Below, piece after piece: positions 26,701 through 37,300 of a DNA stretch of 64,000 nucleotides. Origin of the DNA: Ephydatia muelleri. Its lineage: Eukaryota > Porifera > Demospongiae > Spongillida > Spongillidae. The notes under the pieces were generated by a model. It searched no databases. It was not told the origin of the DNA and saw only the letters and a program-made list of their open reading frames with translations. Each line of letters begins with the position of its first letter. Position 1 is the stretch's first letter. Location: the NCBI GenBank assembly GCA_013339895.1, contig JABACO010000001.1, forward strand, positions 6,764,040 through 6,828,039, given 5' to 3'. A program made the translations under genes and the position numbers.

Positions 26701-26961
26701 CTGAATAAGTGTCTTGCATGTCTTACACATTCCTCTCTGAAACTCTTTCATCTCTTCATCCAATGCTTTTATGGCTCGCAAGATTGCCTGAAAGCAATCA
26801 ACTTATATGCATCTGGAAAACATATCTTATTCTTCCCTTACACCATAATCATCCACTTTCATAGAATTAGGATCGAAGTGCTTTACTTTAGTCTTGGAAA
26901 GCAGTTCCTTCAATTGAAACAACGATTGCATCCTACACACAATGAGTTGGCTAACATCCAT
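8788..26961 (-). CDS. Dynamin-like large GTPase, 14 exons with TE-filled introns
   Basis: Proposed exons on the minus strand: 26961-26842, 26787-26582, 26246-26147, 22874-22752, 22190-21959, 11631-11265, 11206-11076, 10186-10062, 9872-9776, 9719-9540, 9481-9367, 9247-9166, 9088-8981 and 8919-8788 (TAG stop). All junctions are GT-AG and keep phase, giving about 705 residues. G1 is GRFNTGKS (about 92-99). The following LPEGIQAETA stretch is the likely switch I. G3 is DNPGVGD (from about 213) and G4 is NKFD (about 273-276). The C-terminal half is helical and coiled-coil-like, ending near KYYHKWDDFMKSA. There is no signal peptide or clear membrane segment. This layout fits the dynamin superfamily or related large GTPases. 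Its exact subfamily and role are unknown. The 9166/9088 junction is the least certain, and a further 3' exon is possible. One intron is 10.3 kb because of inserted elements. Confidence 0.72.
11632..12834. other. Intron of the GTPase gene, possible transposase debris
   Basis: No intact frame. Short coding-like pieces occur on the plus strand around 12140-12310, and they may be an upstream part of the decayed gene at 12.8-14.7 kb. A short tandem (CACACGTGACATTATGTCTC-like) occurs near 12060-12140. Confidence 0.35.
12835..14660 (+). pseudogene. Decayed transposase-like gene inside the GTPase intron
   Basis: Broken plus-strand coding pieces line up in order. One at about 13765-13860 reads FEHHRVAHD and later SYDTWHG. 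One at about 13930-14010 reads ICAGAVGAMDKTWFSDVSDK. One at 14050-14110 reads RSTKVHLYW and MKNCGSDFNNL. One at about 14405-14490 reads YLPKRIHFHTATF and MRMNRAVMDW. I recognise these as pieces of a multi-copy family common in sponge, cnidarian and fish genomes that behaves like a transposon gene. Its class is not settled to my knowledge. Stops and frame changes separate the pieces. A pyrimidine-rich tract (about 13480-13630) and a two-copy tandem repeat (14758-14898) lie within or beside it. Confidence 0.5.
14758..14898. repeat. Tandem duplication, about 70-bp unit, two copies
   Basis: The segment starting with GATGATGATGGTGATGACTT is repeated almost exactly at 14758-14828 and 14829-14898. 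It is non-coding or remnant sequence. Confidence 0.85.
15313..15592 (+). repeat. 5' LTR of the first Gypsy element
   Basis: A 280-bp direct repeat with TG...CA ends, paired with 19842-20122. Confidence 0.95.
15628..18687 (+). CDS. Gypsy Gag-Pol (gag to RNase H)
   Basis: The start ATG lies 36 nt after the 5' LTR, and the open frame is 1019 residues. It begins with a coiled-coil-like gag N-terminus and a capsid region. Two CCHC-type zinc knuckles follow (first Cys about residue 265). The protease has DTGA at about 343. Reverse transcriptase has YMDD at 651-654. RNase H has the DAS motif at about 799 and ITDHKPLL later. The frame then runs out of register near 18640-18687, before the integrase, which continues in another frame. 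The protein would therefore lack integrase unless a frameshift were used. Decay is the simpler reading, because a second break follows downstream. Confidence 0.9.
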   Translation: MAETAKLIELLQQQLEAQRKQTEVLIAAFTSGAVKQESSSVPTLAATAATIPSFVPFDATAELWTDYWARFQTFLGANSVPVEKRAQVFLTNQSRVTYKLLSNLASQQNPPGSVNELSLEQIEGYMKNQFDPMLYIARERFKFWSDMRRKPGETVQELAARIHQDAVTCDFPSIRDPLDEALRTQFMCSISNEAVLKSLFKIKDNELTFARAIAVAVETEEAAKVAKETVYGSKPSSIHQIQTPQRQKQQGQKGRTPQDFPKGTCPRCGRNDHKAVECPYKDSTCNFCHKTGHIQSVCLQKKRNQQQVKIIKHRIQTVKAIKAVPQIQQVIQVNNKMFTFEVDTGAGDNFCAEETWKELGKPRLSPTTSGYEVANGHPLSALGVFSIPVVLQDSTSSSTPLTFTVTKVPRLNLLGRDDIIKLGINVSALMDLPVNIKQNICPVRPISQELKPDAALQEACRQLCQEFPDLFKAELGCLKDFELDVKFKADAKPVFCKPRVVPFAIQEDLSIAYDAGIARGVWQSVQFNNYGTPVVPIRKVTLPGQTTAKLRVCGDYSVTVNPQLEPHRHPIPRPEDLMQKLGGGYGFTKIDLSDAYNQIMLTPESRRRLALSTHRGVLLQMRLPFGISSAPGYFQEIMDMLTSDLKGVAVYMDDILVSGTTTAEHLENLKSLLKRLEEKGLRCRLEKCLFAQPSVEYLGHILSQQGISKGHKVDAVKMMPPPENVSSLRSLLGSVQFYSKFLPNLASVTEPLHRLTKKEVPWTWGTEQVEVFKKLKDLLCADTVLAQFDPSLPIGISCDASEVGVGAVLFHRYSDGGERPIANASKTLTTTQRGYSQIQKEALAIVFALRKFHQFLYGRPFILITDHKPLLALFGPTKATPALAANRLARWALMLGQYHYTIEYRKSAEHGNADALSRLPVGPDVTFDAEEGEADVDMVCTIKTISLQLNPMDQGVLAKESSKDPVIARVMRYTREGWPPQLRSEGDSSVDCLVETFRKLSVSLSTIHGWVPELSFLLV
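18640..19792 (+). pseudogene. Gypsy integrase and C-terminal region, frame-disrupted
   Basis: The integrase is read in a second frame to about 19290. It has an H-H-C-C zinc-binding part (HFGMQR, then CHHCTVC) and the catalytic acidic residues in HIDHA, VSDNAT and GAAERL. The C-terminal domain, containing RWVPALVTKVFG, continues in a third frame from about 19300 to the TAG at 19792. The junction near 19290 seems to have lost a short coding piece as well as the frame. The element is therefore probably not autonomous now, although its LTRs and target duplication are intact. Confidence 0.8.
19842..20122 (+). repeat. 3' LTR of the first Gypsy element
   Basis: A 281-bp direct repeat of 15313-15592, followed by the duplicated GGCTG target site. 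Confidence 0.95.
20128..21958. other. GTPase gene intron, no feature recognised
   Basis: AT-rich intronic DNA. Short open frames here show no domain or splice support. Confidence 0.5.
22271..22330 (-). repeat. GC-rich dispersed repeat, copy 1
   Basis: A GC-rich patch in otherwise AT-rich intron. Its reverse complement matches 62714-62773, with the shared core GATGGGGGAGCTT. It is a dispersed element of unknown class. Confidence 0.7.
23652..25615. mobile_element. Giant hairpin: 961-bp near-perfect inverted repeat
   Basis: The left arm 23652-24612 and the right arm 24655-25615 are reverse complements with only occasional mismatches, around a 42-nt loop. Outer ends start GAGTCATTCC. Arm coordinates stay colinear from edge to centre, so there are no net indels. 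It has no transposase. It lies inside the GTPase intron between exons 22874 and 26147. I could not define a target duplication. It may be a large non-autonomous fold-back element or a local inverted duplication. Confidence 0.92.
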
Positions 26962-28849
26962 TACTGCTGCTTGACCTGGAGCAAGTTAGGTATCTGGAGG
27001 TTTTTTGTCATGAGAAGCAAGACAGTTTGATCAGTAAATGATGTAATAACTGCAGACATGCCGCTGTGTCACAACTCATACACAATACTGTGTGGTAATA
27101 CTGCTTATTGAGTCCAATAATGCATTGACCATAAGCATTTGCAACCCCAAAGCTTAATTACCCGTTCCCCCTGCATCCAGTCATACTCGTATGCGCCTCA
27201 TATACAAAACCAAAACGAAAAGTAAACAAAGAAACGAGCAATAACATGCGTGTACCTAGCACATACCATGCATTCAAAAGCGCAAACACGCATCCACTGT
27301 ATTGCTGTACGCAACCTAGTAATGTTGCTGCTAACCAGTGGCGTAGCTACGGTAGGGCCTGGTAGGGCATAGGCTCCACCAACCGAGATCAGGATAATTC
27401 TATAATACTGACTCACTCCTGAAGTGAATCAGTATTACTAGTATAGTATTACGGGCTCCAGACTCTACTCGAGTTGCGTTGTGAACGTTCAGATTTCGGT
27501 CTGCGGGGAGTACGGCACGCGTACATGTGACTTGGGAAGATGGCTTCAATGTTGTTAACCCCTCAGGATATTTGAAATGGCAACAGAATACATGGCTTTC
27601 GAAAATGGTCTGGGGAAACCCCTCGCGTGCCCTACTACCCTGGCCATGCCATTGTGCTAATTATCGCCTGCTCCTAACAGTGCGTAGCTATCATAATGAT
27701 TCCTATTCCTATCTGCCGTAGTATCAATCCATCCATGCACGTATTACCTACTGGCGGTTTACTTCAGACATGTGCAACAATTAGAATTCTCACGTTTTCG
27801 TCGTACTTAACTACTGCATGCAGTACAGATTCGTTGTGACAATGTGTATCTTACTATGGTTCTCTGAAGTTTGTATCTTACCACTACGAAGGAACACGAA
27901 AACCCAAACTTATAACTTACAGGGAAACGAATGTTGTTGCTCAAGTCCCCAGACCGAATCGATTGCAAAATATTATAAACACCAATTGCAATTATAACAA
28001 TAATCATAGTTATTGCCGATATTGAATTTTTTTGTAGGATTTCTTATAATCACTCATTGATTTCCAATCTGAAGTTAATCATGTGAAAAATTCAGCGCAT
28101 AATCAAACAGGATTTGGTGCACATTTTCCAAGCATAATCTAGTAGAAATCTACACTAGATTTGCCAAAGGATAAAAAATCTATGCAAAATCACAAACACG
28201 AAATCATACGTGTGATTTAAAATCTTAATGAATCTTAATTTGAATTCAAATCATAAGTAAATCAAATATATCAATTGTAAAATCATTCTCACTAATCAAA
28301 TAAGATTCGACGCGTTTTTCCCTGTGTGAACAGCAGTAGCGCGGAGCCAAGTTTTCAATTGGCTGCGCTAAAACACCTGTCGCTCGTTGCGTTAGTTGCA
28401 GGCATGACAAGAATCAATTTCACAAATGTATTACTTCAAAGAATAATCTTCGCTGCTCAAGTGTCAAAGATTTTAGGTAATCCACGATTGACTGCAGATT
28501 TGTGAGTTGGTCGCCGTTAACAGTGGATCGAAGAAATTGTGCTTAACCACCCCCCCCCCCCCCCACCCCCCCTTCCCCACTCCTAAATAGCTGTTTACGC
28601 CCTTGTATGGAGGCGATGGAAACATAAATGTGTCCCCTATAGGAACACACCTTTCTACTGGGTAGACTGTTGTTATGAGGTGTAGTGAATCTAACAGCGT
28701 TCAGACCATCCCGTCCGTAGTTACAGAGGGCAATAGAAATAGAAATTTGAACTTATGCAGACACACCACTCACGTGATGAAACCATGCCCATACGACACG
28801 CCTTTAATGAACTTCATTGCAATGTGTGACCTTTTCATCATCATCAACA
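26962..28849. other. Intergenic, 5' flank of the GTPase gene
   Basis: No gene is seen. A stretch around 27335 (CAGTGGCGTAGCTACGG) resembles the ends of several DNA transposon families, but no partner end was found. Poly-C runs occur at 28548-28572. Confidence 0.45.
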
Positions 28850-30236
28850 TCATCCTTCCAGATTGTAAAGACAGTTACAAGTGTCATTAGGGCAAACAAC
28901 AAAAACTGTTTTCTCTTTTTTAGGCAATGCAACCACTTTCTGTAATGCATACAGTGACGTGGGAAATACAGCATGTAAAAGATGTGAGATAAGCTTCAGT
29001 ACAACTGATATTAGGCCACAGATGCATGCAATAGCTGGCTGTGTCAATCGGATATCCTTAAGAGCAAGGTACAAATCAATCTAAGCATCATGCATGGATG
29101 GAGATGTGATGTTGCCTTGACTCTCATTACTGCTTTTGGAAGGATTTGCAGATTCAGAAATACTGGCCTAAGTTGCAGTGTCAGCAACTGTCATGCATTT
29201 TAATAATAATTGTTGTTTAGAACGATACACTCATCCATTGCACAGTCCCCAGCATATGTAGAGACATTTTCAGCATCAACCACACAGCCCATTCCTTAAC
29301 TAGTAAAAGCAACTCATTCAGTGATGTATTTTTTTTTGTTCAATCCTCCTTGCATAACATTAACCTGCACTGTAATAAGTTGCTCAATCTTTCGTCCAAC
29401 ATTTTATAAGGTATCAGTAGCATTATATGAGCATGATTTATGGCTAGTGCTCTTTATGCTTGTCCTGAAAGAACCATACCTATATACATATACATGCTAT
29501 TGTACCTGATTCTTCTGCCTCACAGCAATTCAGTGGGATTTTTTCTAATCCAGTACCAGCAAAATCATCTTCATTCTCTACATTAATTGCATGCTAGGTT
29601 AGTAATTTGATACGTTTCCATTCATGTACCTGAATCTGAGCATATGTCCAGATCATGTCTGCAGCCGTCATCCCCACATGATGCATTTGCCTGCAGTTGT
29701 GTTTTTGAACTACTTTCATGATCAACATCCAATACAAGTCCACTGTTGTCTAAAGAATGCATGCACGATACAAGTGCAATGATTATCAACACGCAAGCGC
29801 GCTCAAATTTATATAAAACTTTACGATCAGCAATCACAGAAGTGCTTAAAGTCATGGTTGATAGTCCGTTGCGCGTTAATGAAGGACCAGATCGAAGCAC
29901 TAACAAGGAGAGATGCTACAGCAGTGTATGCAGGAGCAATGCCATTCTACTAGACAGGGCAGATATCAGTAACTCATCTTACCAACACTGCAGGTGACGA
30001 TTGATTACCCACAAGGTCACCAATCAGATGATCTCTTTCTTTGCACTGGAGTATTAACGTCTGAGGAGACTGCAGAAGGAGCTGTATCAGACATTACTTT
30101 AACACAAGCTGCTGCTTCTTGCTCCGCCAAATCTAGTTTGCGCTTTAATTTGATGCATTTATCAAGCAACCTACATGTGTAACATCTTATGCAAAGCACA
30201 CTGGTAGGTGCATCGTCCATTCCATCGTGCGTTAGT
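28850..30236 (-). pseudogene. Transposon-type gene, N-terminal exons only
   Basis: Exon-like pieces run down the minus strand. The first starts at about 30220 and reads MDDAPTSVLC, a Cys-rich stretch CIRCYTC, then a charged helix. The second, at about 29756-29634 with a CAG|GTACAT donor, is acidic. A third sits at about 29595-29507. A fourth, at about 29084-28850, holds ISHLLHAVFPTSLYALQK and then a CPNDTCNCLYN motif. The last pattern is familiar from the N-termini of large multi-exon transposase-like genes in sponges and cnidarians. No catalytic part follows before the window feature at 28.8 kb, so this is probably a fragment. Exon joins are not all in phase. Confidence 0.35.
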
Positions 30237-30815
30237 CGACTCAGCAAGTGTTATACGTGAACTGTAGAGGTGCTGTGCAAAACCCTTCTCTGGTACTGCA
30301 CCGACTGAAAGCCACACATAACGCACAATGAATCTTAATTGCCTAATCACCCGCAGCGCGTGACAGTGGTATGACTTAATGTTCATTATTGCATTCCACT
30401 GGCCACGATTTGAGATTCTCCAGACCACGTAGCGGTGATGTGATCCATCCGCTGCTGTGGCGTGGGTCTGGGTACGAGACTACATCAAATGTGCATCTAA
30501 ACGTGACTGACACGTGTATGCAGACTCATAGTTTTTGCAACGCATGCACGTGTGCAATGTCTATCCAACAGTCTCGAAGTCGGCTGGGGATTGGTAAGAC
30601 CGTGAATTAACTCAAAACTACAATGAGGGATTCAGTGTACATGTAAGCTAGTTGTTTTTAAAGCGGTATATTGTATAGACGAATTCATGCTTTTTTATAG
30701 TCAGCGTATCTAACTCGGATCGCGGGCGAAGTGACTCCCCTTGAGCGAAAGACGTGGTACGTACCTTGGTTAGTGTACAAATAATACATGCCGGCAATGA
30801 GCTGACATGCACATA

Positions 30816-30837
30816 CACTGTAAAAAACCTGGTGGGT
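30816..30837. repeat. Left terminal inverted repeat of the CACTA-type element
   Basis: Starts CACTGTAAAAAA and pairs with 40412-40433. Confidence 0.85.
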
Positions 30838-30869
30838 ATAACCACTAAAAACCTACCCCACCAGTGTTA

Positions 30870-31091
30870 CTACTGTCCCACTATCGATACGTGGTGGGCT
30901 AGTCACACCAGAAGCACGGTGGGACTCAAATGTACTGACGCGTAATTAGATCTGAAATTTGCAAACCGAATGAAATGTAACTACTGTCCCACTATCGATA
31001 CGTGGTGGGCTAGTCACACCAGAAGCACGGTGGGACTCAAATGTACTGACGCGTAATTAGATCTGAAATTTGCAAACCGAATGAAATGTAA
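30870..31091. repeat. 111-bp tandem duplication, two copies
   Basis: Copies 30870-30980 and 30981-31091 are essentially identical. Each contains the subterminal GTGGTGGG motif. The duplication therefore doubles the putative transposase-binding motifs at the left end only. Confidence 0.9.
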
Positions 31092-31107
31092 AAGAGAAAA
31101 TCTGCCG

Positions 31108-31163
31108 CATCCAGGAATCGAACCCGAGGCTCTACCACTTAGTCACCAAGTATTCCAAACAAA
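31108..31163 (-). other. Truncated tRNA-like sequence (possible SINE head)
   Basis: On the minus strand a box-A-like stretch (TGGTGACTAAGTGG) is followed directly by GAGCCTCGGGTTCGATTCC, whose GGTTCGATTCC is a perfect box B. The anticodon arm is missing, so it cannot be a working tRNA. It is probably a tRNA pseudogene or the head of a SINE. Confidence 0.6.
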
Positions 31164-31386
31164 GCCATGGAATCATTCCGTATAACCTAAAGTTGATATC
31201 ACTTATTATTATTATCGATTTATTGAGGTGTTCAGTCCAACCATTTGCATCATGACTACGTGTTACCTTGATGGCATACATTCAGTGCCACCACAATACC
31301 ACCACTGGTTTAGAACAGAACAAAGTCACGATGATTTCCGATATTGCCCATGAAATTTTTAATTTGTTAGTGAAACAGTGTGCAAT

Positions 31387-34300
31387 TCAATACAGTTCAA
31401 CAATATGATACTTCATACAAATGTAGAAGGAATTTGAAACAGAGTGACATGACAGTGGATGAAAGTCAACAAGATCACATTGCTGAATAGCATTAAGCTC
31501 AAGTGCACTGCTTTTGGTGATTTCATATGCATGGTAGTGATTGTAAAATCCAAGTGTCTCATAAGCTTCACATATGAAATAGCACTTTTCTTCTTGAAGA
31601 ACAACAATATCGACAATTTGAGAAAATAGCGGCAGCATATCTGAAGCAGTGACAACAAAGACACCAGTTTTGTAGGTGGTGCCATTGATTTCAATCCATG
31701 ATGTGCTGTAGATAAAAAGATAATAAGGCCATCTCAGTGATGTTTTCTGTACCATACACGTCATACATGTACAAGACAGAATTCAAAACAGATCTTTCAA
31801 AAATCAAAATGCTGACAACATTGACACATCCTATTAGTCATCATTCATTACCGTAAAGTACCACGATCAAGCTCCCCCCCCCCCCCCCCCTCTCTGCCCC
31901 CTTACAAAAATATCACATGTTTTTTAATTGAGCGTATCTTCCTAACCAAATAAGCGCTGGGACTAACCTATTTCAACCTCTAAACCTTTTCTCTCTCGTA
32001 TAAATTCTTTAGGTTAGTACCAGCGCTTATGTTTGCAGAGATACGATCTTTTAAAAAACAGGCTATTTTTTTAAGGGGGCGGAGTGGGGAGCTTATTAGT
32101 TGCACTTAAGGTTCTTCCACTTCTCCTTGCAATTGATAATTAATAATAAAGGGTGTACTAACTGGGTTTAAATGGTTATCTGTTTCTGAATAAAAGTTAT
32201 AAAGGTTATATTTAATCATGTGCATGACACTGATCTGAGTAGTGCTAACAATTTCAAAATTGCTCCATCATTAATTAACTACAATAAAGATGACGATGAA
32301 TAAACTTTGTATGACAACCTGTTTTAATTTTCTCATACAAATTTTACCAGTAATCAAAAAATAATAAGTGCCCTTCATATGGAAGATAAATTTACTAACA
32401 GGGATTTCTTTTTCTATTTCTTCATTGGATGCTTTGTTAAGTACTGAGTTATTTGCTCAGTATGAAATAAGTGATTAGCATCACACCTGCCATGTGACTC
32501 ATATGTCACTGAATCACAAGCACGGTACTCATAACCGTTGGTAGCCACTTCTTCTAGACCGCTACTGTTACTGCTATCTGCTATCTGCTTGCACCAAACC
32601 TAGGTGTCCGTTCAAGGGTTAGAGGTCGCACAGCCATGACCACAATGAATAAAAGGCATCCAATGATGTTGACAAAAAGCATCATGATGCGTTTGTTTAA
32701 CATTTTTATCTTCCCCTATGGAACATGCTTAACACTTGATTATTACAGTTAGTGGTTAACATAAATTACGCCAATAAAAAATTTCGCAGCCTCCCTCTAA
32801 TAAAAAAACTAGTTAATGAAGTTTTACAAATTCAGTGATGTACTTCCGTCTTTATGGACAGTGTTAATAAACATAATACTAAATAGTGTAACAAGTTATT
32901 AAATACAAAAATATGCTTTTGTTTAAAATCTAAACTTAGTAACTTGAATAGGAAAATGAGCTCATTACTTAAAATAAAGTGTTGTGATGCTTGACGTTGA
33001 ATATCGATGAATTAAGAGGGCCTTGATAAACTGATCATTAAAGTTTGAATACTGAATGATAGATAACAAAATCTAAATAGTGTTACATTTGCCTAATCAG
33101 AATGATAAAAAAAAATATCAATAAAATGATTCACAGATAGAGCCATAACAATTTCAACCCTGTCAGTCTGGATTCCCGGTCACCCTTCATGTGTTATTAT
33201 AACAACATACAACACAGTATGTAAGGATTAAGAACCACAGTAATCACTTCCTATTGAAACGAATGTTTAATTTTACATGTATATTAATGCAATAAACCCA
33301 TGATGGACTGTTAGCTTTATTTAATCTTGCCAAGGACGTACCTCATCATTTCAAAAAAAAAAAAATGTAATTGGCATTTTTTGCAGATGCTGTTCCAAAT
33401 AACATACTTATTTACCTTGAAATTATTGATGACTCTGTCAGAGATGTAACTTTATCCAGCTGAGCTCTGTATTGGTAGTTTTCTATAGCAATTTCATGGC
33501 CTATTATATCGAAGTGTAAGAAACAAGATGTCGTGAGTGTCAAATAGAGATATGTACATCTATACATGCAAGGAAGCACGAAGCATACGCAAATGTCAAC
33601 AAATGTATTATGTAAGATACACATAGATATATCACGACTATGGAAGTACAACGTAACATGAATAGACAGATTTACGACACGCAATGCTTAAAGAAGTACT
33701 GTACACGTAGCACATATGCAGACACAGATGAATAAGTAAAAGCAAGACAAAAAACACAGTTGGCTTACACTTCGGTGTTCTCATATCTTTATGAATCGGT
33801 GATAAATGAGCATTACTAAGATAGTAGCACATAAGAGTTTGATGACGATTGGCCATTGCTTTGGAAATATTTTTGAAAGACTTTATGCGATGAGCAATAG
33901 TCTTGAAATAGTTATGCTTTGCTTCATATCGCATACACCAGCATCGACTTAGTGGTCCAACTCTATTTTTAAATAAATCAATGATAACAAAGCTTACGCA
34001 TACACGACATACCTCAAAATCCATTCTGGTATGTGTATCATATAGTGCATCTTGGGCAAAATAGGGCTATCTGGATACAAGTCTTGAAATGCAGAATGGT
34101 GGTCATTGATCAACTCTCGCAAATATGTTATATTGTCCATGGTACAAACTGGTGCGAAGACCACATCAACAATTTTGAGAAGCAAGAGAAAGTTTAACCA
34201 GTGAAGATGATCCTCAGGGATCTCTGATCCAATCATGAAGGGTAGAAGTCGAGCCAAACACCATGCCTGTGCAGCTATGTTATCAAAAAGAAACTCAAAC

Positions 34301-37300
34301 ATTACAGACAAGCAAGCACGATGAAGATCTTACCAGTTTGCTTTAGCTTGTGATCTCTTGAGGTAAGGGTGGTGTTTTCAATAGGCACTGGTTTGCTGCT
34401 TGCATCTACATAACTGTAAGGAAACGAAACAATGGCATCATTGACTTGTTGCAATGTAACTATTCCCTCGGATATAAATTGCTTGAGAAGTTCTTTAGTT
34501 TCATATTGTACTACTCCTTCAAGTAAGTCATGCATTGCATCCATAGGTAGACCTTCTGTGACATGAAAGAATCTTAATTCATTTAAAATGGAGTCTCGTT
34601 GTACACCGTAAGTCGTAGCAAAATACTCTGGGCTAGCCTCAAGGGTGCTACAATGATTTGCATGAGTTACTCTGGTACGTGGTTGAAAATCTTCTGAATA
34701 GTACTGGAAAGCAAAGATACAGTATTTCATAGTAAGTGAGACAACAAGTAATGCCAAATAATACATACACTTTCTGTTATGTCCACTGCCATACAAAAAC
34801 GACACTTGCGAAGAGCAGAAGAAAGACTTCGGTATCCACCAATCAAATGACTAGCTGGATTGTCTGCTGACACAATAGTTAAAGTTCCACGGAAATGGTA
34901 AGTAGTATCCTTCACATTAAAGGCCACTCCATCATCCTATTTATTTATTGTGCATAGTATTAAAAGAGCACAGCTACAAGTAAATACCTCACATATACAG
35001 GGTGTCCCGCAATGAAGGAAAATTCGTTTTAAATAAAATTCAGCATCATAATTTGCTATTTTACTTAGAAAAACATTATGGGGTAGATAAATTTCCTGCA
35101 GGCAATTGATTAAATTCAAAACTTGACAGTAAAAATTAAATATTATTTTTAAAAAGTAAAAATCTTGATATTTACACTCAAAACAATCATTCAAGAAATG
35201 TGAACACCCATAATCAAATATTATAAGTGGTTTGAATTTTAATATCAGGATGCTATGTATTAATAATTAATTTCCACTAATGTAATTTCATGTGTTGAAA
35301 TTTTATTGAATTTTCCTTGATTGCGGGACACCCTGTAAAGGGTGTCCTTCAATCAAGAAAAATTCAATAAAAATGCCACACATGTTATTGCATGTACATT
35401 AGTGGGTGGGTATTGATAATTGGGACATGTTCCAGCAAAACGACCCTTGTGGTACTTTTTCAAATTTTACAGCACAAGCAAAACAAAAGTAACGTTCGCA
35501 TTGAAACGTATGGCTAATTATAAATTCAGTGCCTTATAACTTCATGATGAATAGTCTGATTATAGATGCGTAACGACCATTTGATAGAGGTTCATTGTAG
35601 CTCTTGGAAAATAAGAAAATTTGAAAACTTGAAAAACAAGGCAGAAGGGTTGTTTTGCAGGAACATGTTCCAATTGTATATAGGAAGAAATTCTAATTAT
35701 ATTAATTATCTCTTTACACTAATGGTTCAATATAATATGCAAAACTACTCACAATCAAGTGCCTGAACACCAAATGTTTGACTTGATAAGTCTGAAGTAG
35801 AATTAGAATCAGTCAATTACGTAAAGGTTACAATTTAAGCCAAATACATGTATATATTAACTATCATGTTTAATAACACAATGATTAGAACTGGGGTGAT
35901 CACTTGTTCTTGAATGATTGGTTTGAATTTAAATATCAGGATGCTATGTTTATTTTAAAAAAAATTTTTCTTGATGGTGGGACACCCTGTACAGTGAACA
36001 TATGAGCATAACTTACATGCTCCAACATCTTCAATTCTTGCACAAATGGTTTCAATATGGTATCAATGCCATATTTTCTTAAATGAGTATACTTAACAAT
36101 CATCACTAACTGAATGCATTTTAGCGATGAACGATAGCAAGGAGAAATGTTACCAAGAGTATAGTAAAAGAGAGCTGTGTATTAATATGCAGATAAATAA
36201 GTAGATTAAACAACTTAGACACACAGTACCTAGTTTGTGTTTCTTTGTTCGAGATCCAATAGGGTTGACCACCTCCACGTCATCGTAGTATAACATAACT
36301 TGAATAGCATTTGGATTTGACTTAAACAGATCATGATGCTTGTATATTGACCCATCACAATAGTCTCCCAATGTACCATCACGCATGTGATGACCTTTTA
36401 ACACCTATAAAAACAAAAAAGCATGACATCAATACATCTACAATGAACAGTAGGCACAAAGAAACTACTCTACCCCACCTCACTCAATATCGCATCATTT
36501 TTTAACAGCTGTTGGAGCGATTGTAATAAGGGGACATAGTATGCACAGTCCCATGTCAATGACCAGCGAGATCTCACTCCAATACAGCGGCGCACCAATT
36601 TTTTTCCTAACTTGATTTCCTTAGGTTCCTAAAAATTACAATCTACACATGGACTTATACACTGGAATAGCAATAGCAAATAACATACGACAAATCCCAA
36701 GTGTTCTTCAATGTAACGACCCCGTAAGTGGTCTGATGTAAGACCATGAAATGGATTATGAAGATAACATTTGTTAAAGATTTCTTTTAAGCCATTAATC
36801 TTATAAGGATCAACTCCACCAATACTAAGGCACTTAAACACTTTTGATTGAAGAACTGTGAGCTCCCTTGAGCATATGAATGTCAATTCTGCTATTATGT
36901 CATCCAGTGCAGTTTGAGATACTTTGTGTATTTCTTGTGCCTTAATGAGGAACAAAGCAGAAGTCCGAAAGGAATCCAATTCGGGTTCAGTGGTAGCCAA
37001 ATAATTTTCCGATTCATCAATCAACATGTGGTCCACAATTGAGTCAGTATTATCACCACTGGCTGAGGTACCCATATTACTTGCGTCAGTACTGTCTCCA
37101 CTGGCTGAAGTATCTCCTGGATGTGATCGTAGCAGATGCTTTCGAAATGAATAGTAGTTGTGGTATGTCCGCACACATCCGTCAATGCCACATGTTATGT
37201 GAAAATTTGCTTCACAGCAATGGACAGCTCCTAATAAAAACACAAGTTTATATCAATTCAGTGCATTTGAGTACATAATAAATGCAAAAGAACATAGGTC

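Noticed and set aside
27335-27420. DNA transposon starting CAGTGGCGTAGC
   Set aside because: Only one end is seen, with no partner end or duplication.
30870-31091. CRISPR-like repeat
   Set aside because: Only two adjacent copies of a 111-bp unit without spacers, in a eukaryotic transposon end.
31108-31163. Functional tRNA gene
   Set aside because: Box A and box B are too close and the anticodon arm is absent.
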